Of a stretch of DNA of 64,000 nucleotides, positions 59,887 through 64,000 are shown piece after piece. Position numbers and translations under genes: made by a program. This stretch comes from Curtobacterium sp. VKM Ac-2865 (GTDB taxonomy: Bacteria; Actinomycetota; Actinomycetes; Actinomycetales; Microbacteriaceae): NCBI RefSeq assembly GCF_015350905.1, contig NZ_JADKRZ010000001.1, positions 620,001 through 684,000 of the forward strand, in the 5' to 3' direction. The notes below the pieces were generated by a model, which was not told the DNA's origin, did not search any database, and saw nothing but the letters and a program-made list of their open reading frames with translations. How positions within the stretch are numbered: the stretch's first letter is position 1; each line of letters opens with the position of its first letter.

Positions 59887-61214
59887 CGGAGGCCCCCGAG
59901 CTGCTGGACCAGTCCGCCGAGGCGCTGCCACGAGTCGGTGGCGGTGACGCGCTCGTCCATGCCCTGGCGCAGGAACGCGTTGATCGCGTCCTCGTGGTCC
60001 ACGGCGGCGTCGACGAGCGGGTTCGAGCCACGCTGGTAGGCGCCGACGTCGAGCAGGTCCTGCGCGGCCGTGCGGGCGGCCATCACCGTCCGGAGCATCG
60101 TGGCCGCGGCGCGTTCCTCGGGCGACGTGACCTTCGACGCCACGCGCGAGATCGACCCGAGGGCGTCGACGGACGGGAAGTGCCCGGTCACGGCGAGCTT
60201 GCGGTCGAGCACGACGTGCCCGTCGAGGATGCTGCGCGCGGAGTCGGCGATCGGCTCGTTGTGGTCGTCGCCGTCCACGAGCACCGTGTACAGGCCCGTG
60301 ATGCTCCCGACGCGGTCGGTGCCCGCGCGCTCGAGCAGTCCGGCGAGGACGGAGAACGTCGACGGCGGGTAGCCCCGCGTGGCCGGCGGCTCCCCCACGG
60401 ACAGGCCGATCTCCCGCTGCGCCATCGCGACGCGGGTGAGCGAGTCCATCATCAGCACGACGTCCTGCCCGGCGTCACGGAACGACTCCGCGATCCGGGT
60501 GGCGACGAACGCGGCACGCAGGCGCATCAGCGCGGGCTCGTCCGAGGTGGACACGACGACGATCGAGCGGGCGAGGCCCTCGGCGCCGAGGTCGTCCTCG
60601 AGGAACTCGCGCACCTCGCGGCCACGCTCCCCGACCAGGGCGATCACGTTGACGGCGGCGTCGCTGCCCCGCGCGATCATCGACAGCAGCGAGGACTTGC
60701 CGACGCCGGACCCGGCGAACAGGCCCATGCGCTGGCCGCGGCCGACGGTCGTCAGGGTGTCGAGCACCCGGACGCCGAGCTGCAGAGGGGTGTCGATGCG
60801 GGTTCGGGCCATCGCGTTCGGGGTGGCGTGGTCGAGCTCGACCCAGTCGTCGGCGTCGAGCGGGCCGCGGTCGTCGATCGGACGCCCGAGCCCGTCGAGC
60901 ACACGCCCGAACAGCCCGCGGCCGGTCGGCACCAGCACCGGACGACCCGTGGGCCGTGCCGGGGTGCCGGCGGTGATCCCGGTCAGGCGCCCGAGCGGCA
61001 TGCAGCGGACCCCGGTCACGTCGGTGGCGACGACCTCGACGGCGGTCTGTGGTCCGTCCTCGTGGCCGACGAGCACGACCTCGCCGATGCGGGCGTCGAG
61101 GCCGGCGACGGTCAGTCCGAGCCCGACCGCGCTCGTGACGACACCGACCCGCTGCGGTGCGGCGAGGGCGACGGCCGCGTCGAGCGCGCGGGGACGGAGG
61201 AGCGTCGCGGTCAC
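59883..61214 (-). CDS. fliI: Flagellum-specific export ATPase
   Basis: This 443-residue F1-beta-like ATPase powers export of rod, hook and filament subunits. Walker A is AGSGVGKSS (residues 167-175), Walker B is VVLMMDSLTR, and VGERGREVREF and PPSTFSVLAGLLERAG are conserved. The GTG start overlaps the fliH stop. The sequence TRVAMAQREIGLSVGEPPAT matches FliI/YscN rather than ATP synthase. Confidence 0.96.
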   Translation of the reverse strand: MTATLLRPRALDAAVALAAPQRVGVVTSAVGLGLTVAGLDARIGEVVLVGHEDGPQTAVEVVATDVTGVRCMPLGRLTGITAGTPARPTGRPVLVPTGRGLFGRVLDGLGRPIDDRGPLDADDWVELDHATPNAMARTRIDTPLQLGVRVLDTLTTVGRGQRMGLFAGSGVGKSSLLSMIARGSDAAVNVIALVGERGREVREFLEDDLGAEGLARSIVVVSTSDEPALMRLRAAFVATRIAESFRDAGQDVVLMMDSLTRVAMAQREIGLSVGEPPATRGYPPSTFSVLAGLLERAGTDRVGSITGLYTVLVDGDDHNEPIADSARSILDGHVVLDRKLAVTGHFPSVDALGSISRVASKVTSPEERAAATMLRTVMAARTAAQDLLDVGAYQRGSNPLVDAAVDHEDAINAFLRQGMDERVTATDSWQRLGGLVQQLGGLR

Positions 61215-61843
61215 GCGGACACCCCCAGTGCGTCCTTCGCGCGGTCGAGCGCGACACCGATGCGGGCGTCGAGCACACCGTCGGGCAGGTCGACGACGGC
61301 GTCGCCGTCGGCGAGCGTGACGTCGGCGCGCACCGCGACCGGCAGGTCGAGGGCGGCGACCGCGGCGGCGTCGGCCGGGCTGAGCCGGACGGCGATCGCG
61401 ACGGTGTGGTCGACCAGGGCGAGCGCACGGCGGACGGTGGCCTCCGCACCGGACGCGGGGACAGCCTCCAGTCCGTCAGCGTGACCACTCACCGGACGGG
61501 AGGCGCGGATCGCGTACCCGACGGCGGCGTCGGCCAGCTCCATGGCCGCCTCCACCACCGACTGCTCGGCGGACTCCAGCACCGGCACGGCGCGCGCGAG
61601 GAGCGCGTCGGTCGCGGCGGCCAGCGCGGCGACCCGGCGGGCCGTCTCGGCCTCCAGGGCGGCGGACCGGGCGGCGTGCTCGGCGTCGAGCCGGGCACGG
61701 AGCGCCTCGGTCTCGGCGTGCGCCGCACGGAGCCCGGCGGCGTACCCGGCGGCGTGGCCACGGACCTCGGCACTGGCGACCCGGTTCGCGAACCCGGCGT
61801 CGGCGACGACGGGGAACGCCAGGCGTTCGAAGGTGTCAGTCAA
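61211..61843 (-). CDS. fliH: Flagellar assembly protein FliH
   Basis: This 210-residue protein is a stator-like regulator of FliI. The long Ala/Glu-rich helix (AAHAETEALRARLDAEHAAR) and the C-terminal V-ATPase-E-like part (VAIAVRLSPADAAAVAALDL, VDLPDGVLDARIGVALDRAK) are typical. No ATG or GTG fits the N terminus; TTG 61843 has GAGGAGG about 9 bases upstream and overlaps the fliG end by 8 bases, so a TTG start is inferred. Confidence 0.85.
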   Translation of the reverse strand: MTDTFERLAFPVVADAGFANRVASAEVRGHAAGYAAGLRAAHAETEALRARLDAEHAARSAALEAETARRVAALAAATDALLARAVPVLESAEQSVVEAAMELADAAVGYAIRASRPVSGHADGLEAVPASGAEATVRRALALVDHTVAIAVRLSPADAAAVAALDLPVAVRADVTLADGDAVVDLPDGVLDARIGVALDRAKDALGVSA

Positions 61844-62870
61844 CGAGCTCGTCCTCCTCGGCGCGGTGCACGGTGATGACGCCCTGCGCCTCGAGCTCGC
61901 GCACGGAGCGGACGACCTCGGCACGCGCTTCCTCGACCTGCGAGACACGGACCGGGCCCATCGACTGCAGTTCGTCGTCGAGCAGCTGGCGGTTGCGCTC
62001 GGACACGTTCGCGCGGATGGTCTCGGTGACCGGGCCAGCTGCGCCCTTCATGGCGGTCGCGAGGATCTTCGAGTCGATGCCGCGCAGGACCTGCTGGATG
62101 TCGCGGGACTCGAGCTTGACGATGTCCTCGAACGTGAGCATGCGGGAGCGGATGTCCTCGGCGAGCTCGGGGTCGCGGGCCTCGAGGCCGTCGAGCACGG
62201 CCTTCTCGGTGGCGACGTCGGAGCGGTTGATGATGTCGACGAGCGGCTGGATGCCCCCGACGACCTCGACGCTCTCGCGCGGCGACACGACGGCGCCGGC
62301 ACGCTGGCGGAGCACGCCGGCGACGATCCCGACGGACTCGGGGGTGGCGGAGCCCATGGTGGCGAACGCCTGCGCGACGTCGGTTCGGGCGTGGTCGTCG
62401 ACCCCGGCGAGCACGGCGCTGGCCTGTGCGGGCTTGAGGTGGGCGAGCACGAGGGCGATCGTCTGCGGCAGCTCGCCCTCGAGCAGGGACACGACCTGCC
62501 CGGGTTCGGCGTCGTCGAGGAAGTCGAACGACTGCCCGGCCAGGTTCGACGCCAACCGGTCCATCACGCCGGCGGCGCGCTCGGAGCCGAACGAGGCCTC
62601 GAGCAGCCCCATCGCGGCGTCCTTGCCACCGCGGCGCTGGCGACGACCGCTCTGGGTCATCCGGTGGAACTCGCTGAGGGTCTGGTCGACGACGGTGTCC
62701 TCGACGCGGCGCATCCGGACGATCTCGGCGGAGATCTCCTCGGCCTCGAGCTCGGAGAACTGCTTCATCACCTCGGCGGCGCGGTCGGTCTCCATCTGCA
62801 TGAGGATCAGCGCGACCTTCTGCGCACCGCTCAGGGAGCGGTCGCCGGCCTTGACCGCGGGGCCGTTCAC
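61836..62870 (-). CDS. fliG: Flagellar motor switch protein FliG
   Basis: This 344-residue rotor protein has middle-domain motif EGELPQTIALVLAHL (EHPQ form changed to ELPQ) and a C-terminal torque helix with charged residues KLESRDIQQVLRGIDSKILA and LLDDELQSMGPVRVSQVEEA. The C-terminal part interacts with MotA to produce torque and switching. GTG 62870 overlaps the fliF stop (GTGA). Confidence 0.96.
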   Translation of the reverse strand: MNGPAVKAGDRSLSGAQKVALILMQMETDRAAEVMKQFSELEAEEISAEIVRMRRVEDTVVDQTLSEFHRMTQSGRRQRRGGKDAAMGLLEASFGSERAAGVMDRLASNLAGQSFDFLDDAEPGQVVSLLEGELPQTIALVLAHLKPAQASAVLAGVDDHARTDVAQAFATMGSATPESVGIVAGVLRQRAGAVVSPRESVEVVGGIQPLVDIINRSDVATEKAVLDGLEARDPELAEDIRSRMLTFEDIVKLESRDIQQVLRGIDSKILATAMKGAAGPVTETIRANVSERNRQLLDDELQSMGPVRVSQVEEARAEVVRSVRELEAQGVITVHRAEEDELVD

Positions 62871-64000
62871 ACCGGGCTCCGGTCGTCCAGGAGCCCGCGG
62901 AGCAGGTCGGCCGTGCGCTTCGGGTCACGCTCGGCCAGGGCGGAGATGTCCTGGCGGCGGCGCTCGGCCGTGACCTCGTCCGTGGTCAGGATCTCGGTCG
63001 GGGCGTCGTCGTGCGGCATCGTCGGCAGGGCGACCGTGGCCGGGTCACTGCCGGCGAGCAATCCGGCGCGGGCGTCGGCGGCGTCGACGGCCATCGGCAG
63101 CTCGAACGCGGTGCCGAAGGCGTCGAGCTCGCCGACGTCGACGGTCTCGCGCTCCTGACGGCGGCCGCGGCGGACGAGCACGATCATCAGCGTGATGAGG
63201 GCGAGCGCGATGCCCACCACGATGCCGGCGGTCCGGATGGCGGACCAGAGGGCCTCCTGCTGGTCCGACTCCTGCTGGGCCTTGAGCGCCTTCGCGGCGT
63301 CGTCGGCGGCGCTGGTGTCGAAGTCCATCATCGCGACCTTGACCTGGTCGCCGCGGGCGGTGTCGGTGCCGGCGGCGGCGGACACCAGGTCGTTGATGCT
63401 CTGCAGGTTCGCGCTCTGCACCGACGGGGCCTTGCTGTTCAGGGCGACCGACACCGTCTGGCGGTCGACGGCACCGGCGGGGATCTGCGTCGTCTCGGTG
63501 GTGTGGTCGACGGCGTTGTTCTTCGTGGCCGACTCGTTCTTGTAGCCGTCGTCGCCGGCAGTGGAACCGCTGGCGGCCGTGCCGTTCGGCACGGCGATGT
63601 TGTCGGGACCGAGGACGCCCGTCGCGCCCTTGCCACCGGCGCCACTGCCGGCGCCGTACTGCTCGGTCGTGGACGACTCGTTCAGCGCGACCGGGCCGGT
63701 GGTCGGCGTCGTGTACGACTCCGCCGTGCGGGTGCCCGTGTTCTGGTTCATCGTCGCGGAGACGACGACGCTGGCGTTCCCGACGCCGAGCGTGGTGTCG
63801 AGCAGGTCCTGGATCTTCTTGCTCGTCGCGGCGTCGTAGTCGGCGGCCTGGTCGCTGCCGGAGCCGGTCGCGCCGGTACCGACGGCGGAGAGCGTCTGGC
63901 CCTTCTGGTCCACGACGGACACGTCGGTGGTCTGCATGCCCTCGACTGCGGCGCTGGTCAGGTGCACGATCGCCTGGACCTGGTCGGTCGTGAGCTCGGT
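62867..64000 (-). CDS. fliF: Flagellar MS-ring protein FliF, 5' end outside window
   Basis: The frame runs open to the right edge; 377 C-terminal residues are visible. LTTDQVQAIVHLTSAAVEGM and VSVVDQKGQTLS belong to the ring-building motif, NASVVVSATMNQNTGTRTAE continues it, IRTAGIVVGIALALITLMIV is the second membrane helix, and the cytoplasmic tail ending LLRGLLDDRSPV binds FliG. The N-terminal helix and first ring domain lie beyond 64000, as presumably does fliE. Confidence 0.95.
   Translation of the reverse strand, partial: TELTTDQVQAIVHLTSAAVEGMQTTDVSVVDQKGQTLSAVGTGATGSGSDQAADYDAATSKKIQDLLDTTLGVGNASVVVSATMNQNTGTRTAESYTTPTTGPVALNESSTTEQYGAGSGAGGKGATGVLGPDNIAVPNGTAASGSTAGDDGYKNESATKNNAVDHTTETTQIPAGAVDRQTVSVALNSKAPSVQSANLQSINDLVSAAAGTDTARGDQVKVAMMDFDTSAADDAAKALKAQQESDQQEALWSAIRTAGIVVGIALALITLMIVLVRRGRRQERETVDVGELDAFGTAFELPMAVDAADARAGLLAGSDPATVALPTMPHDDAPTEILTTDEVTAERRRQDISALAERDPKRTADLLRGLLDDRSPV

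Overview
The window is a GC-rich (about 70%) chromosomal stretch of a Gram-positive actinobacterium. GC-ending codons, many GTG starts, a DtxR/IdeR-type iron box, an LAXTG-type sorting signal, TANNNT promoters placed 6-7 bases before start codons and an actinobacterial flagellar gene order point to Microbacteriaceae, most likely Curtobacterium. The genus is an inference; no rRNA gene or other marker is present. I saw no tRNA, rRNA, insertion sequence, prophage or CRISPR array. Genes are densely packed and no gene-free gap exceeds 300 bases.

Layout. 1-1.9 kb: tail of an unknown gene, an unknown protein with a Cys-rich tail, and a TPR protein. 1.96-6.1 kb: a four-gene siderophore-iron ABC importer behind an iron-repressor box. 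6.2-7.7 kb: a BLUF blue-light sensor facing a GAF protein. 7.9-11.6 kb: an SDR, DUF4232 and DUF1349 proteins and small membrane proteins. 11.7-18.3 kb: an ABC exporter, SDR/TetR and AraC/monooxygenase divergent pairs, a Nudix hydrolase and a lipoprotein. 18.4-22.5 kb: a secreted pair made of a Tat-exported phospholipase C and a cell-wall-anchored phosphoesterase-like protein. 22.7-25.5 kb: GntR, a PadR/membrane pair, ASCH and P-loop proteins.

25.6-50.5 kb is an unusually concentrated set of regulator-enzyme pairs. TetR, XRE/MmyB, MerR, MarR and HxlR regulators stand mostly back to back with flavin monooxygenases (four), zinc-free MDR oxidoreductases (three), an aldo-keto reductase, an NAD(P)-binding reductase, an azoreductase-like enzyme and two DHA2 efflux pumps. 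Palindromic candidate operators can be read in most of the divergent gaps. The clearest has two operators with the 13-bp core of the classical tet operator, between a TetR with most tetracycline-contact residues and a Tet(X)-like flavin monooxygenase. The region reads as a modular chemical-defence island for quinones, aromatics or antibiotics.

50.6-55.4 kb: signal peptidase I, GNAT acetyltransferases (one decayed), an aminoglycoside nucleotidyltransferase-like protein, an S66 peptidase and small membrane proteins. 55.5-64 kb: a flagellar operon on the minus strand, transcribed fliF-fliG-fliH-fliI-fliJ-NlpC/P60-fliK-flgD-flgE, mostly with 4-base start/stop overlaps.

Two genome-wide habits stand out. 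A family of about 44-48 bp palindromes sits at seven gene ends, six of them convergent gaps. At least 21 genes appear to be leaderless, with a -10 element ending 6 or 7 bases before the start codon.
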